A stretch of DNA of 39,087 nucleotides, taken from the NCBI GenBank assembly GCA_020847445.1, contig JADLBY010000135.1, forward strand, positions 1 to 39,087. The letters are read 5' to 3'. Below, piece by piece: positions 1 through 8,187 of this stretch (its first letter is position 1; the number at the start of each line of letters is the position of its first letter). The notes under the pieces are model-generated. The model did no database searches. It worked only from the letters and a program-made list of their open reading frames with translations, and was not told the DNA's origin. This DNA comes from Sphingomonadaceae bacterium. Its GTDB lineage: Bacteria; Pseudomonadota; Alphaproteobacteria; Sphingomonadales; Sphingomonadaceae. The position numbers and the translations under genes are program-made.

Positions 1-495
1 CCCCTAAAGGGGAGGGGGGATATCGAAGCCGAATCCGAATGGCCCGACCTCGTACTGATCGACGGCGGCAAGGGGCAGGTCAGCGCCGTGAAAGATGTGT
101 TCGACCGGCTCGGTATCGAAGATGTGCCTTTCATCGGCATCGCCAAGGGGCCGCATCATGGCCGCGAGGGGCGCGAGATATTCCATTTTCCCGATGGCCG
201 CGAACTCACGCTGCCCGTGAATGCGCCGGTGCTGTTCTACCTGCAAAGGCTGCGTGACGAGGTGCACCGCTACGCGATCGGTGCACACCGCAGCAAGCGC
301 GCAAAGGCGATCACCGCGAGCCCGCTCGACGAAGTGCCGGGCATCGGCCCCGCCCGCAAGAAGGCGCTGCTTCTCCATTTCGGCACCGCGCGCGCGGTGC
401 GCAGCGCGAGCCTGGAAGATTTGCAGAAGGCGCCGGGCGTGTCTGCCGCCGTGGCGCAGACGGTATATGATTTTTATCATGGGGGAGGGGACTAA
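1..495 (+). CDS. uvrC: UvrABC system protein C, C-terminal part (5' end outside window)
   Basis: This is the 3' end of the nucleotide excision repair endonuclease subunit UvrC, which cuts DNA on both sides of a UvrB-bound lesion. The frame is open from base 1. It carries the family signature WPDLVLIDGGKGQ near the start, which belongs to the RNase H-like domain that makes the 5' incision. The conserved HHGREGREIFH and LPVNAPVLFYLQRLRDE segments follow. The C-terminal helix-hairpin-helix pair is present (VPGIGPARKKALL and LQKAPGVSAAVAQTVY). The first seven codons (PLKGRGD) are less typical of the family, but they lie at the window edge and cannot be judged. The TAA stop shares its last A with the ATG of the next gene (TAATG), so the downstream hydrolase is probably translationally coupled. 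The identification is firm; only the length is unknown. Confidence 0.94.
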   Translation, partial: PLKGRGDIEAESEWPDLVLIDGGKGQVSAVKDVFDRLGIEDVPFIGIAKGPHHGREGREIFHFPDGRELTLPVNAPVLFYLQRLRDEVHRYAIGAHRSKRAKAITASPLDEVPGIGPARKKALLLHFGTARAVRSASLEDLQKAPGVSAAVAQTVYDFYHGGGD

Positions 496-1382
496 TGCCC
501 AAAGTGTCAGCCAATGGCGTCGAACTTTACTACGAAGACAGCGGCGCAGCCGACGCGCCGGTTATCCTGCTCGTCATGGGCCTCGGCACACAGATGATCG
601 CCTGGCCGGAGGATTTCATTCAGGGTCTGGTCCAGCGCGGGTTTCGCGTGATCCATTATGACAATCGCGATGTCGGGTTGTCGACGCATCTGGATGGTGC
701 GCGCGCACCCGGCCTGTTGTGGACGATGATCGCCAGCCGTTTCGGCCTGCCGCTCAACCTGCCTTATCGCGTGCGCGATATGGCGGCGGACGGTGTGCGG
801 TTGCTCGACGCGCTCGGCATCCGGAAGGCGCATATTGTCGGCGCTTCGATGGGCGGGATGATCGTGCAGCATATCGCCGCGACCTATGGCGACCGGGTGC
901 AGAGCATGACCTCGATCATGTCGACGAGCGGCGCGCGCGGCCTTCCCGGCCCCGACGTCGAAATCCGCAAGCGATTGATGGCACGCCGGCCTGCCAATCC
1001 CAGCCGCGATGAGGCCATTGCCTTTGGTGTCGAGGCGATCCGCCAGATCAGCTACCCTGACCATGCCCGCGCGCCAGATGCGTTTGAGCGCATGGCCGCG
1101 CGGGCCTTTGACCGCGCTTATGATCCCGCAGGATTCCGTCGGCAACTGCTCGCGATCATCGCCGACGGCAGCCGCGTCGACATGCTCAAGCGGATCAAGG
1201 CGCCAACGCTGGTCGTGCATGGCAAGGCCGACCCGCTGGTGCCGTGGCAGTGCAGTGAGGATATTGTCCGCCACATCCCGGGGGCGAGGCTCGAACTGAT
1301 CGATGAAATGGCACATGATCTGCCGCCGTCGCAGGTTGACCGCATGGTCGGCCTGATTGCGGCGCATGCGGCGGCACACTGA
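495..1382 (+). CDS. alpha/beta hydrolase
   Basis: This is a 295-residue cytoplasmic alpha/beta-hydrolase-fold enzyme. The nucleophile elbow is GASMGG with Ser118. The acid is the Asp in HGKADPLVP and the base is the His in EMAHDLP near the C-terminus. The segment VMGLGTQMIAWPEDF before the first strand-turn resembles the oxyanion region of esterases and proline-iminopeptidase-like hydrolases. There is no signal peptide. The ATG overlaps the uvrC stop (TAATG), so the two genes probably share a transcript. No repair role follows from this, because uvrC neighbours vary. The substrate cannot be deduced; ester or lactone hydrolysis is the generic expectation for the fold. Confidence 0.9.
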   Translation: MPKVSANGVELYYEDSGAADAPVILLVMGLGTQMIAWPEDFIQGLVQRGFRVIHYDNRDVGLSTHLDGARAPGLLWTMIASRFGLPLNLPYRVRDMAADGVRLLDALGIRKAHIVGASMGGMIVQHIAATYGDRVQSMTSIMSTSGARGLPGPDVEIRKRLMARRPANPSRDEAIAFGVEAIRQISYPDHARAPDAFERMAARAFDRAYDPAGFRRQLLAIIADGSRVDMLKRIKAPTLVVHGKADPLVPWQCSEDIVRHIPGARLELIDEMAHDLPPSQVDRMVGLIAAHAAAH

Positions 1383-1447
1383 CGGGCCGATATTGCCGAC
1401 AGAATCTGCGCATGACACCGGGCAGATTTGGCGTTAGTCCTCTCTCC

Positions 1448-2551
1448 ATGAGCGACAAATCCAAGCCCAAATCCCCCGCAGCCACGCAGGCGAACTTGTT
1501 CGAGGATCGTGTGCTGGTCGGGTTCCTGCTGGCGGTATCGCTCGCGATGGCGTGGATTGCCTGGCCGTTTTTCGGCGCGATCCTGTGGGCGCTGGTAGTA
1601 ACCATTGCCTTTGCGCCGGTGAACGACCGGCTGTTGCTCAAGATGCCGACGCGGCGGAACACGGCGGCTACGCTGACGCTGTTGCTGGTGATCGCGCTGG
1701 TCATCATTCCCGCCTTCATCGTCGGCTCGCTGATGGTCGATGAAGCGTTGCACACATATAATTCGGTGCAATCCAAAGAGATCGACTTTGCGCAGCTCGC
1801 CCAGGAATTGCAGTCGGTGGTGCCGCAACGCTGGCAAGAGATGGCGGGCCGGTACATCACGACCGATCTGGAGGAGGTGCAGGCAAAAGTGAGCGCATTG
1901 GTGACAACTGGTGTGCAGATTATCGCCGGTCAGGCTGTTTCCGTCGGGCAGCGCGCGTTCAATTTTGCCATGGCGCTGGGCGTGATGCTGTATCTGACCT
2001 ATTTCCTGCTGCGTGACGGCCGCTACATCACACGCCGGATCGGCGAAGCCATTCCCCTGCGGTCCGAACAGCGCCGCGCCTTGTTCGACAAGTTCACGAC
2101 CGTGATCCGCGCGACGGTGAAGGGCAGTATCGTTGTCGCATTTGTGCAGGGCATATTGGGCGGCCTCATCTTTGCCTTTCTCGATATCCGCGCCGCCGTG
2201 CTGTGGGGCGTGGTGATGGGGCTGTTTTCGCTGATCCCGGCGATTGGCACCGGCATCGTCTGGGTACCGGTTTCGATCTACCTGCTGGCAACGGGCGCGG
2301 TGTGGCAGGGCGTCACGCTGCTGATGCTCGGCTTTTTCGTGATCAGCATGGTCGATAATGTGCTGCGGCCGATCCTGGTAGGGCAGGATACGCAGATGCC
2401 CGATTATGTCGTGCTGATTTCAACGCTGGGCGGATTGAGCGTATTGGGAATCAATGGCCTTATTGTCGGCCCCGTCGTCGCGGCGATGTTCATTTCCGCA
2501 TGGGAAATCTTCACCGAAAACAGGGCCGTCGCGCAGCAGCTTTCGGACTAG
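1448..2551 (+). CDS. AI-2E family transporter (PerM/YdiK-like permease)
   Basis: This is a polytopic inner-membrane protein of the AI-2 exporter-like (DUF20/PerM) superfamily. It has paired N-terminal membrane segments, a soluble stretch of about 100 residues, and a C-terminal bundle. The C-terminal bundle carries family features such as LYFLLRDGR-type sequence (YLTYFLLRDGRY), GLFSLIPAIGTGIVW and VDNVLRPILVG. Members export small molecules or act as Na+/H+ antiporters, and the substrate here is unknown. I chose ATG 1448 (MSDKSKPK), which gives 367 residues. An in-frame ATG at 1412 would add 12 residues. The stop codon overlaps that of the convergent DksA-like gene in the tetranucleotide CTAG at 2548-2551. 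Confidence 0.9.
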   Translation: MSDKSKPKSPAATQANLFEDRVLVGFLLAVSLAMAWIAWPFFGAILWALVVTIAFAPVNDRLLLKMPTRRNTAATLTLLLVIALVIIPAFIVGSLMVDEALHTYNSVQSKEIDFAQLAQELQSVVPQRWQEMAGRYITTDLEEVQAKVSALVTTGVQIIAGQAVSVGQRAFNFAMALGVMLYLTYFLLRDGRYITRRIGEAIPLRSEQRRALFDKFTTVIRATVKGSIVVAFVQGILGGLIFAFLDIRAAVLWGVVMGLFSLIPAIGTGIVWVPVSIYLLATGAVWQGVTLLMLGFFVISMVDNVLRPILVGQDTQMPDYVVLISTLGGLSVLGINGLIVGPVVAAMFISAWEIFTENRAVAQQLSD

Positions 2552-2880
2552 CGCTTTTCAACCTCGCGGGCGCAATTGATGCAGAGCGCCGCTTCGGGAT
2601 AGGCCTCAAGCCGTTTTTCGCCCACCGGTTCGCCGCAACGCGTGCATTCGCCATAACTGCCATTGTCGACCCGCGTCAGCGCAGCTCTTACTGCCGTGAT
2701 TTCCCGCGCAAGCAGGGCATCCTGACCTTCCAGCGCGTCATCATCCTCGCGCTCGGTCGCCTGTTCGGCAAAGTCCGCGCTGTGCGGTTCGGCCAGATCG
2801 GCCTCAATCCGCGCCGCCCGCGCTTCCAGTTCGGCCAACCGCGCCTTCAGGCTTGCTTCCACACTCTTGGCTTCGTTCAT
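2548..2880 (-). CDS. TraR/DksA family zinc-finger protein
   Basis: This is a 110-residue member of the DksA/TraR family, which bind in the RNA polymerase secondary channel and modulate initiation. The N-terminal half is a predicted coiled coil rich in Ala, Glu and Arg. The C-terminal half has a four-cysteine zinc finger, Cys79-x2-Cys82-x17-Cys100-x2-Cys103, with the typical YGECTRCGEPVGEKRLEAYP core. It is shorter than true DksA (about 150 residues). The Asp-Asp at the coiled-coil tip appears only as EREDDDAL in the connecting region, so whether it works like DksA is open. It lies two bases downstream of the YdcH-like gene and is almost certainly co-transcribed with it. The start ATG at 2880 is unambiguous. 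Confidence 0.9.
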   Translation of the reverse strand: MNEAKSVEASLKARLAELEARAARIEADLAEPHSADFAEQATEREDDDALEGQDALLAREITAVRAALTRVDNGSYGECTRCGEPVGEKRLEAYPEAALCINCAREVEKR

Positions 2881-2882
2881 TT

Positions 2883-3134
2883 TCAGGCTCCTGCCTTTTC
2901 GGCAGAAATCATAGCCGAAACCTGATCGAGAATCGACAGTCGTTCCTTTTTCAGATCTTCCGCGCGCGCATCGGACGCGGCTTCGATGCCGGAATCGATA
3001 CGATGAATCTCCCGGTTGAGATCATGATGCTGCTCGGCCAGCTTGGCAAAATGCGGATTGCTGACCTTCAATTTGTGCAGGATTTCGGCATCCTCAGGGA
3101 ATTCGTCGTGCAACTCGTGCGAAACATGGGTCAT
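2883..3134 (-). CDS. YdcH family protein (DUF465)
   Basis: This is an 83-residue, highly charged, probably all-helical protein of the YdcH/DUF465 family. The characteristic segment is FAKLAEQHHDLNREIHRID, followed by a second helix, EDLKKERLSILDQVSAMI. The family has no well-defined biochemical function and usually forms short antiparallel helical hairpins. The start ATG at 3134 is preceded by AAGGA at good spacing. It is the first gene of a two-gene minus-strand operon with the DksA-like gene, with a two-base gap. Small proteins of this family are frequently found beside small DksA-like genes in sphingomonads, which is recalled rather than searched. Function is not inferred. Confidence 0.88.
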   Translation of the reverse strand: MTHVSHELHDEFPEDAEILHKLKVSNPHFAKLAEQHHDLNREIHRIDSGIEAASDARAEDLKKERLSILDQVSAMISAEKAGA

Positions 3135-3226
3135 ATTCTGTCCTTGCTGTCTGTGTGAACAGCGGCAGGATATATCCGTCGCACGTCCGCGCTTTGCGCA
3201 AGATCAACGGCTTGCCGACAAAGACT

Positions 3227-3640
3227 CTATTTCGATTGCACTTTTTGCATCGGCTGGAATTTGCCCAAGCCGCAACCCGCACCTTCGTGCAGCCCGCTGC
3301 CATAGGATTGCAGCACGCGGATCGTGTCGACACTGCACAGCTGGTTCAGGCTGGTGTGGTGTGAAAAGCGATCCTCGCTGGCCAGGCTGGGGCAGCTATA
3401 GGGCAGGGTGTTGCGGTAAACCTTGCCACCGGCCGTGGTGAAATCGATGGTGCGACCGTCAATAACCCTGGATGATCGAACCTGCGACAGCGTGATGCAA
3501 TTCACGGGTTCGCCTGCAGGTTCATAGGCTGCCAGTGCCTTTGCGCGACGCTCGCTGATACTGCCGCCTGAAATGGCCGCACTCGCAATGCCGCCAACCG
3601 CGACGATTGCAGTTGCAAGGAAAATGAGCTGCTTTTTCAT
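3227..3640 (-). CDS. secreted cysteine-containing protein, DUF6491-like
   Basis: This is a 137-residue protein with a clear N-terminal signal peptide (MKKQLIFLATAIVAVGGIASA), so it is periplasmic or exported. The mature part has four Cys, in NCITLSQV, YSCPSL, QLCSVDTI and GAGCGLGKF, which may form two disulfides. The pattern CI..SQVRSSRVIDGRTIDF, then YRNTLPYSCPSL, then LCSVDTI resembles the small periplasmic DUF6491 family found in sphingomonads. I recall this similarity and have not tested it. A perfect GGAGG sits five bases before the ATG. It stands alone between the ydcH and nth genes. No function can be assigned. Confidence 0.78.
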   Translation of the reverse strand: MKKQLIFLATAIVAVGGIASAAISGGSISERRAKALAAYEPAGEPVNCITLSQVRSSRVIDGRTIDFTTAGGKVYRNTLPYSCPSLASEDRFSHHTSLNQLCSVDTIRVLQSYGSGLHEGAGCGLGKFQPMQKVQSK

Positions 3641-3687
3641 GCAAACCTCCGCATCGAACCGATTTGCAGCAGTTTACACCATTTAGC

Positions 3688-4350
3688 TTAACCCCGGCTG
3701 ACCGGCTTCGTTCCGGGCGCCGCGCTCTTGGGTTTGAATTTGCACAGATCGGCCACGCAACAGCGCCAGCATTCGGGCGTCCGTGCCTTGCACACATAGC
3801 GGCCGTGCAGGATCAGCCAGTGATGCGCGCCAAGCCGGAATGGTCCCGGGGTCTTTCTGTCGAGCTGCTTCTCGACCGCCAGCGGCGTCTTGCCGCGTGC
3901 CAGACCGGTGCGGTTGCCTACGCGGAAGATATGCGTGTCGACGGCAAAAGTTTCGGCACCGAAGGCGGTGTTCATCACGACATTCGCGGTTTTGCGGCCA
4001 ACGCCGGGCAGTGCCTCCAGCAGGTCGCGGTCTGCCGGAACTTCGCCGCCATGGTCGCGAACAAGTAGTTCGGACAAGGCGATGACATTTTTTGCCTTGC
4101 TGTTGAAAAGGCCGATCGTCCGGATGTGCTGTTTCAGGCCGTCTTCACCCAGATCGATCATCTGTTGCGGCGTTTCCACGCTTTCGAACAGCCGCCGCGT
4201 AGCCTTGTTGACGCCCACGTCGGTCGATTGCGCCGAAAGCACCACCGCAACCAGCAACTGATAGTCATTGCCATAGGCAAGTTCGGTTTGCGGGTCGGGG
4301 TTGGTTTCGGCAAGTCGACGGTAGAATTCGAAAATGTCGGCTGCCTTCAT
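3688..4350 (-). CDS. nth: endonuclease III (DNA glycosylase/AP lyase)
   Basis: This bifunctional base-excision-repair glycosylase removes oxidised pyrimidines and cuts at the abasic site. The 220-residue protein aligns without gaps to the landmarks of the E. coli enzyme. It has helix-hairpin-helix LPGVGRKTANVV with catalytic Lys120, and Asp138 in AVDTHIFRV. The 4Fe-4S loop is Cys187-x6-Cys194-x2-Cys197-x5-Cys203. An extra Cys198 lies next to the third ligand. The start at 4350 (MKAADIFEFY) matches the family N-terminus. A longer frame to 4407 would run into astD, whose stop lies seven bases upstream. It is probably co-transcribed with astD. The tail after the cluster (KFKPKSAAPGTKPVSRG) is typical of alphaproteobacteria. 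Confidence 0.96.
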   Translation of the reverse strand: MKAADIFEFYRRLAETNPDPQTELAYGNDYQLLVAVVLSAQSTDVGVNKATRRLFESVETPQQMIDLGEDGLKQHIRTIGLFNSKAKNVIALSELLVRDHGGEVPADRDLLEALPGVGRKTANVVMNTAFGAETFAVDTHIFRVGNRTGLARGKTPLAVEKQLDRKTPGPFRLGAHHWLILHGRYVCKARTPECWRCCVADLCKFKPKSAAPGTKPVSRG

Positions 4351-4357
4351 GCAAACC

Positions 4358-5809
4358 CTATTTGGCCAATCCGGCCGCCGGGTCAATGGCTTCAGCCGAA
4401 AGCTCATCCCGCAGCCCGACGCCGATCATCGCGCGGGGTATCTCGGCCTCGGTCGAAACGACAGGATAGGCGCAATAATCGGCCGCATAATAGGCGCTGG
4501 GGCGATGGTTTCCGGACAGACCGATGCCGCCAAAGGGCGCAGACGAGGACGCGCCGTTGGTGGGCTGGTTCCAGTTGACGACCCCGGCGCGGCTATTCGC
4601 CCAGAATTCGTTATATTGCTCTGGCGTCCCGCCAATCAGCGAAGCCGACAGACCGAAGCGGGTGTTGTTTGCCTCGTCGATCGCGGCCTCGAAGCTGCCT
4701 ATCCGCACGACCTGGAGCAGCGGGCCGAAAAGCTCGATATCGGGCCGCTCGCGCAGCGGCGTAACGTCGATAATGCCGGGCGATACAAAGGGGCGTCCCT
4801 TGATCGGGCGGGTCATGTGGCGGATCGGCCTGCCGCCCTGGCTCATCAGCGCCAGAAAGCTTTCGGTCAGCCCGTCGGCGGCATTCTCGTCGATCACGGG
4901 GCCCATGAAAGGCGCCGGTTCGGCATGCGGTTCGTCGATCAGCAGCCGGTCGGTCAGTTTCCTGAGTTCGGGAATGAAGCTGTCATACAGGTCATCCTTG
5001 ATGATCAGCCTGCGGGCGGCTGTGCAGCGTTGCCCCGCCGACAGGAATGCCGATTGCACGACAAGGACGGCGGCGCTGTGCAGGTCGCGCGTGTCCCATA
5101 AAATGATCGGGTTGTTGCCGCCCATTTCAAGCGCCAGAATCTTGTCGGGCCGATGGGAGAATTGCCGGTTGAGTGCGATGCCTGTCTGCGCCGACCCGGT
5201 GAACAGCAACCCGTCTATGCCTTCATGGCCGGACAAGGCCTTGCCGGTTTCCGGCCCGCCCTGGACGACATTCACGACACCATCGGCAATGCCCGCTTTC
5301 CGATAGAGGTCGATCAGAAATTCGCCGACTGCGGGTGTCTTTTCCGACGGCTTGAAGACGATGGTGTTGCCGGCGATCAGTGCAGGAACGATGTGGCCAT
5401 TGGGCAGGTGGGCCGGGAAATTATAGGGGCCCAGCACGGCGAGCACGCCATGCGGTTTGTGACGCAGGGCGCTGCGGGTGCCGGGCTTGCCCTCAAAACG
5501 GCGCTGCGACGTCCGGTCGGCATAGGCCTTCACCGAAATGTCGACCTTGTTGATGACTGATTCAACCTCGGTCTTTGCTTCCCACAACGGCTTGCCTGTT
5601 TCGCGGGCGATCAGGTCGGCGAAAGTTTCCAGCTCGGCGCGGGCGCGATTGGCAAAGCTGCGCAGTTTTTCAATGCGATCACCCAATGGCGCTGCGCCCC
5701 AGGCAGGCCAGGCCTTGCGCGCTGCAGCAACGGCGGCGTCGACATTACCTGTCGCGCCACGCCACAATTCTGCGCCTGTTGCCGGTTCGTGGGAAACCAG
5801 TTCTGCCAA
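4358..5809 (-). CDS. astD: succinylglutamate-semialdehyde dehydrogenase
   Basis: This is an NAD-dependent aldehyde dehydrogenase of the arginine succinyltransferase (AST) pathway, oxidising N-succinylglutamate semialdehyde to N-succinylglutamate. It is recognised from LGPYNFPAHLPNGHIVPALI, the catalytic Glu in ILALEMGGNNP, the nucleophile Cys in SAGQRCTAARR, and the AstD-like end SGNHRPSAYYAADYCAYP. The start is uncertain because no ATG exists. The frame is open to a TTG at 5875, but homologous N-termini begin near AELVSHEPATGAELWRG, so I use the TTG at 5809 (483 residues). No other ast gene is in the window, so this is an orphan copy here. It reads into nth. Confidence 0.9.
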   Translation of the reverse strand: MAELVSHEPATGAELWRGATGNVDAAVAAARKAWPAWGAAPLGDRIEKLRSFANRARAELETFADLIARETGKPLWEAKTEVESVINKVDISVKAYADRTSQRRFEGKPGTRSALRHKPHGVLAVLGPYNFPAHLPNGHIVPALIAGNTIVFKPSEKTPAVGEFLIDLYRKAGIADGVVNVVQGGPETGKALSGHEGIDGLLFTGSAQTGIALNRQFSHRPDKILALEMGGNNPIILWDTRDLHSAAVLVVQSAFLSAGQRCTAARRLIIKDDLYDSFIPELRKLTDRLLIDEPHAEPAPFMGPVIDENAADGLTESFLALMSQGGRPIRHMTRPIKGRPFVSPGIIDVTPLRERPDIELFGPLLQVVRIGSFEAAIDEANNTRFGLSASLIGGTPEQYNEFWANSRAGVVNWNQPTNGASSSAPFGGIGLSGNHRPSAYYAADYCAYPVVSTEAEIPRAMIGVGLRDELSAEAIDPAAGLAK

Positions 5810-5909
5810 GGATATTTGCCCGTTCCGCGCTGGGGTTTTGCGATTAACCACATCTTGGCAGGGGAAAGCTTGCAATCAAGTAAATTATCGGACGGGCCAC
5901 GCTGTAAAA

Positions 5910-7289
5910 TTAGTCATCGCGCAGCGCCCGGCCCAGAGCGCGAATTGCAGCAATCCTGGCATGAAGTGGTGCCCAGTCGTCGGTTTCGGCAATGCTGCTC
6001 CAGATAGCTTCAACCTCGTCGATCAGCATCGAACAAGGTTCATGCCTGGTCCAATATGCGGCTATTGGCCGCCGCGCATAGGGCGCGACCAGATCTGCAA
6101 AGGCAGCATGTTTCTCCCCAGAATAGCGTCCGGCGGGGGGCAGGCCGTTGCGGTGGTGGTGGAAAAAATCGGCGATGGGGATTTCGGCGTCGATCATCGC
6201 CCGTTCGGCGGCCTCTACCAGAGCCCGGTCCTCCTCAGTGCCGCGCGAATCCACGCCCAGCCGCCAGAGAAAGCGACGGATGAGCGCCGACTGGAACAGC
6301 GCCGGATAGCCTTCCAATGCCTCAACCAGTGGCGGCGCTTCGCAGATGAGCCGCAGCGAGATCGCCAGTTGTGCAAGGTTCCAGTGCATTGCTTCGGGCT
6401 GTCGGCCAAAGGCATAGAGCCCGCTCTGGTCGAAATAGGCCGCCGTGAAACCGGCGTTCCATGTCGGGTTGAACCGCCATGGCCCATAGTCGAAACTTTC
6501 GCCTGTGATGTTGATATTGTCGCTGTTGAGAACGCCGTGGACAAAGCCTGCGACCATGAAGCCGGCGGCCTGTTCGGCGATGCGGGGCACGGCGAGACGC
6601 AGCAGCTGCGCCGCAGGATTGCCGTCCGGCTCCACCCCGTACAGATTGCGCAGCACATATTCGACCAGCGCTTCCATCCGTGCGGCATCATCCTCAAATG
6701 CGATGCGCTGGAACGTCCCGATCCGGATATGGCTGTGGTTCAGCCGCACCAGCACTGCCGAACGGGTGGGCGAAGGCTCGTCATTGCGCCACAATGCCTC
6801 GCCAGTTTCGATGACCGAGAAGGTTTTCGACGTCTCGACCCCCAATGCCTCCAGCATCTCGGTCGCGAGAATTTCGCGCACAGCCCCTTTCAGCGTCAGG
6901 CGTCCGTCGCCGTCGCGGCTATAGGGCGTCGTTCCCGATCCCTTGGTGCCCAGATCGAGCAAGCGTCCTTCATGGTCCCGCACCTGCGCAAACAGGAAGC
7001 CGCGCCCGTCGCCGATATCCGGATTATAGACGCGGAACTGGTGCCCGTGATAGCGCAGTGCCAGCGGTTGCGGCAGATTGTCGGGCAGCGGCTCAAAACG
7101 GCCAAAATGCGCAATCCATGCGGCGTCGCTCAGCCCGTCCAGACCGACGGTCGCCGCCCAGCGATCATTGCGGTAGCGCAAAATGGCCTTCGGGAATTGG
7201 GCGGGGCGCACCGGATCGCCAATTTTGTCGCCAAGGCTGGTGATTTTCGGATCGGCGCGGTAGGGGGCGGGGGAGGGATTCACATTCAT
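5910..7289 (-). CDS. selO: protein adenylyltransferase SelO (YdiU/UPF0061)
   Basis: SelO is a pseudokinase-fold enzyme that transfers AMP from ATP to Ser, Thr or Tyr of target proteins and is linked to oxidative stress. The 459-residue sequence has the signatures RYHGHQF, DLGTKGSGTTPYSRDGDGRL, KGAVREILATEMLEALG, ETGEALWRNDEPSPTRSAV, and the metal/active-site block VHGVLNSDNINITGESFDYG. I chose ATG 7289 (MNVNPSPAPYR). A longer frame to 7331 would overlap the divergent hydrolase start and encodes an untypical N-terminus. No selenocysteine codon is evident at the C-terminus (ALGRALRDD). Only 40 bases separate it from the divergent gene, so both promoters must be compact or overlapping. Confidence 0.94.
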   Translation of the reverse strand: MNVNPSPAPYRADPKITSLGDKIGDPVRPAQFPKAILRYRNDRWAATVGLDGLSDAAWIAHFGRFEPLPDNLPQPLALRYHGHQFRVYNPDIGDGRGFLFAQVRDHEGRLLDLGTKGSGTTPYSRDGDGRLTLKGAVREILATEMLEALGVETSKTFSVIETGEALWRNDEPSPTRSAVLVRLNHSHIRIGTFQRIAFEDDAARMEALVEYVLRNLYGVEPDGNPAAQLLRLAVPRIAEQAAGFMVAGFVHGVLNSDNINITGESFDYGPWRFNPTWNAGFTAAYFDQSGLYAFGRQPEAMHWNLAQLAISLRLICEAPPLVEALEGYPALFQSALIRRFLWRLGVDSRGTEEDRALVEAAERAMIDAEIPIADFFHHHRNGLPPAGRYSGEKHAAFADLVAPYARRPIAAYWTRHEPCSMLIDEVEAIWSSIAETDDWAPLHARIAAIRALGRALRDD

Positions 7290-7329
7290 CGTCCGCAATG
7301 TCTGGGGGCACAGGGCTGGAAAGGCAAGC

Positions 7330-8187
7330 ATGGCCGAATTTGAAGACGGCTATTGGGCGTCGGCTGACGAACTAAGGCTGCATTATCGCAATTATACGGG
7401 GCCGGCATCGCGCGCGCCGCTGGTCTGCATGCCGGGGCTGACGCGCAACGCCCGCGATTTCGAACCGGTGGCGAATTTGCTGAACGGCAAGCGCAGGATG
7501 CTGGCGATCGATTTCCGTGGTCGCGGCGAAAGTGCCCATGCCAAGGATCCCATGACCTATATGCCGATCACTTATGCGCAGGATATGGACCTATTGCTGC
7601 GCGAGCTGAATTTGAAGAAATTCGTCCTCTTTGGCACCTCGCTGGGCGGGATCGTGTCGATGCTGCTCGCGCCGCAATGGAAGGACCGGCTGGCGGGGGT
7701 CATCCTCAACGATGTCGGCCCCGAAATCGGCAAGGCAGGGGCGGAACGCATCCGCGCCTATGTGGGGCAGGGACGCAGTTTTGAAACCTGGATGCATGCG
7801 GCGCGCGCAATGGCCGAGGCGCAGGGTGATGTCTATCCCGGCTATGGACTGGAAGAATGGCTGCGCTTTGCCAAACGCACCTGCAAACTGGCCTCAAGCG
7901 GGCGCATCGTATTCGATTATGACATGAAGATTTCGGAGCCGTTCAAACTGCCGGGTGGTGAGGCAGGGGTCGATCTATGGCCGCTCTACGATCTGCTGCT
8001 GGACGTGCCGATGCTTATTTTGCGTGGCGAGAAATCCGATATCCTCGAAAAGGCAACCGCCGCCAAAATGGTGAAGAAGGCAAAGCAGGCGCAACTGGTC
8101 ACGATCAAGGGAATAGGGCACGCGCCCTCGCTCGATGAGCCCGATGCACAACTTGCAATTGCCGGGTTCCTGAAGTCGCTCAAATAA
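7330..8187 (+). CDS. alpha/beta hydrolase
   Basis: This is a 285-residue soluble alpha/beta hydrolase. The nucleophile elbow is GTSLGG (Ser104), an Asp is in LRGEKSDIL, and the base His is in KGIGHAPSLDEP. The sequence LVCMPGLTRNARDFEPVA holds the oxyanion-hole region, and AIDFRGRGES is the conserved strand-4 motif. The type resembles pimeloyl-ester or esterase-like hydrolases common in alphaproteobacteria. Its stop overlaps the ATG of the following glycosyltransferase (TAATG at 8185-8189), so the two are translationally coupled. That coupling may hint at a lipid or polysaccharide context, but the substrate is not inferable. Confidence 0.9.
   Translation: MAEFEDGYWASADELRLHYRNYTGPASRAPLVCMPGLTRNARDFEPVANLLNGKRRMLAIDFRGRGESAHAKDPMTYMPITYAQDMDLLLRELNLKKFVLFGTSLGGIVSMLLAPQWKDRLAGVILNDVGPEIGKAGAERIRAYVGQGRSFETWMHAARAMAEAQGDVYPGYGLEEWLRFAKRTCKLASSGRIVFDYDMKISEPFKLPGGEAGVDLWPLYDLLLDVPMLILRGEKSDILEKATAAKMVKKAKQAQLVTIKGIGHAPSLDEPDAQLAIAGFLKSLK

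Noticed and set aside
1-24. CCCCT-AAA-GGGG at the window edge as a regulatory hairpin or frameshift in uvrC
   Set aside because: The uvrC frame runs through it without a stop, and the edge prevents any judgement of the upstream sequence.
7290-7331. N-terminal extension of SelO to 7331
   Set aside because: It would overlap the start codon of the divergent hydrolase and adds residues not typical of the family; ATG 7289 fits the known N-terminus better.
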